DNA of 13,786 nt from an uncultured Clostridia bacterium (GTDB taxonomy: Bacteria; Bacillota; Clostridia; Oscillospirales; CAG-272): assembly GCA_946061315.1 (NCBI GenBank), contig CAMGRB010000011.1, positions 1 to 13,786 on the forward strand, read 5' to 3'. The translations under genes and the position numbers were made by a program. This document shows, piece after piece, positions 13,243 through 13,786 of this stretch (the stretch's first letter is position 1; every line of letters starts with the position of its first letter). The notes beneath the pieces were generated by a model. It was not told the origin of the DNA. It searched no databases and saw only the letters and a list, made by a program, of their open reading frames with translations.

Positions 13243-13786
13243 ATGGAAGAAAAAGATCCAATCCCCTGTCACATTGTAACGGAATACGATTACAACGAAA
13301 TCGAGCCTTGTGTAAAAGCGGTACCGAGGAAAAAGAAAAGGAAGCAACGCTCCTTTTTTAAGGGTATATTTTACCTTTTCGTATGTCTTGCGCTTGCCCT
13401 ATTGATATACGTAAACTACGACAAGCTACGCACGTTCACAGACGATTTGTTGTTCGGAGATAAAACTATCGACACGGGGTCGCAAAATTCAAATACCGAC
13501 ACCCCCTCCGGTACGGATACGGGGAGCGACACAAAAGACACGAACGTAGCCGACGACACGTTCCTTGGACAGGAGCGCCAGGCGCAGTTCTACGTGCGCG
13601 ACCTGCTGCTCTGCCAGCTGCGGCGCTTCCCGCTCTGCTTCGTCGGCGGACTCGTCGACGCGGGCAACCAGTACGATATGGTTATCGCCATCGGCCCGAT
13701 GATCATGATGAAATTCGTCTGCGAGACCACCCGCCCCTACGGCATCAAGACCATCGTCTCCATGAACCCGATCATGATCGACGGCA
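13243..13786 (+). CDS. Membrane-anchored protein, SpoIIP candidate, 3' end foreign and incomplete
   Basis: The frame opens at an ATG with GGAGG eight bases upstream and stays open to the window end (181 codons). Residues 1-36 are cytoplasmic and end in a basic KKKRKQR stretch. Residues about 38-57 form one transmembrane helix (FFKGIFYLFVCLALALLIYV). Residues 75-106 are a Thr/Asp/Ser/Asn-rich linker. This is the N-terminal architecture of SpoIIP, the sporulation cell-wall hydrolase usually encoded just after gpr. The catalytic amidase domain is not in the window, so the assignment is from gene order only. From codon 107 (13561) the composition changes abruptly, and the protein reads as part of a different family. 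The true C-terminal part of this gene is therefore probably not represented here. Confidence 0.55.
   Translation, partial: MEEKDPIPCHIVTEYDYNEIEPCVKAVPRKKKRKQRSFFKGIFYLFVCLALALLIYVNYDKLRTFTDDLLFGDKTIDTGSQNSNTDTPSGTDTGSDTKDTNVADDTFLGQERQAQFYVRDLLLCQLRRFPLCFVGGLVDAGNQYDMVIAIGPMIMMKFVCETTRPYGIKTIVSMNPIMIDG
13561..13786 (+). other. High-GC foreign block carrying an NfnA/SudB-type reductase fragment; probable misassembly
   Basis: By hand count this block is about 61% GC (138 of 226) against about 46% in the 300 bases before it. All seven isoleucine codons are ATC, and leucine is CTG/CTC, unlike the rest of the window. From about 13651 the frame reads LVDAGNQYDMVIAIGPMIMM, then ETTRPYGIKTIVSMNPIMID. 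This matches the C-terminal NAD(P)-binding part of ferredoxin-NADP+ reductase alpha subunits (NfnA, also called SudB or sulfide dehydrogenase). The segment 13561-13650 is not recognised. The block keeps the upstream frame, but a cytoplasmic flavoprotein fragment behind a membrane stalk makes no biological sense. A chimeric contig end is the simplest explanation; recent transfer is less likely. Confidence 0.75.

Overview
The window looks like a chromosomal piece of a spore-forming Clostridia-type Bacillota, probably an uncultured gut lineage. The evidence is a spore germination protease gene (gpr), a DUF4364 regulator, the linked TIGR03960/TIGR03936 radical-SAM pair, a BspA-type repeat in a surface protein, A/T-rich sigma-A-like promoters with strong GGAGG-type ribosome sites, and frequent ATA isoleucine codons. 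GC is moderate; about 46% by hand count in the stretch checked (13261-13560). I found no rRNA, tRNA, CRISPR array, insertion sequence or phage gene. There is no gene-free stretch over 300 bases; the longest gaps are about 150-175 bases.

Layout. Positions 1-2035 (+) hold the 3' part of a YbaB/EbfC nucleoid protein gene, recR (overlapping by one base) and a DEDDh exonuclease with a C-terminal BRCT domain: a DNA-repair run. A symmetrical hairpin at 2061-2090 can end transcription from both sides. Positions 2106-4661 (-) encode a large membrane-anchored exported protein with CxxC modules, a transglutaminase-like domain with an intact Cys-His-Asp triad and a leucine-rich repeat end. Positions 4761-10352 (-) form one tight cluster read from right to left: rlmB, a 735-residue membrane protein, a TIGR03960-type radical SAM protein and its DUF2344 partner. 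The membrane protein has the layout of a P1B-type (heavy-metal) P-type ATPase, but every catalytic motif I looked for is degenerate. A promoter at 10389-10417 fits this cluster, directly after a strong terminator for the previous unit.

Positions 10527-11401 (-) encode a small SigH-like sigma factor and a double zinc-ribbon protein, driven by a promoter with two perfect sigma-A hexamers. Positions 11548-12099 (-) encode the DUF4364 protein with its own promoter. On the other strand, 12196-13077 is gpr, followed at 13243 by a membrane-anchored protein whose position suggests SpoIIP.

The last 226 bases (13561-13786) differ sharply: about 61% GC, only ATC for isoleucine, and a sequence that reads as the C-terminal part of a ferredoxin-NADP reductase alpha subunit (NfnA/SudB type). 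This is most likely a contig-end chimera, not a real fusion.

The best candidate for something undescribed is the degenerate P-type ATPase homologue (7278-9485) placed between an rRNA methyltransferase and an uncharacterised radical SAM pair.
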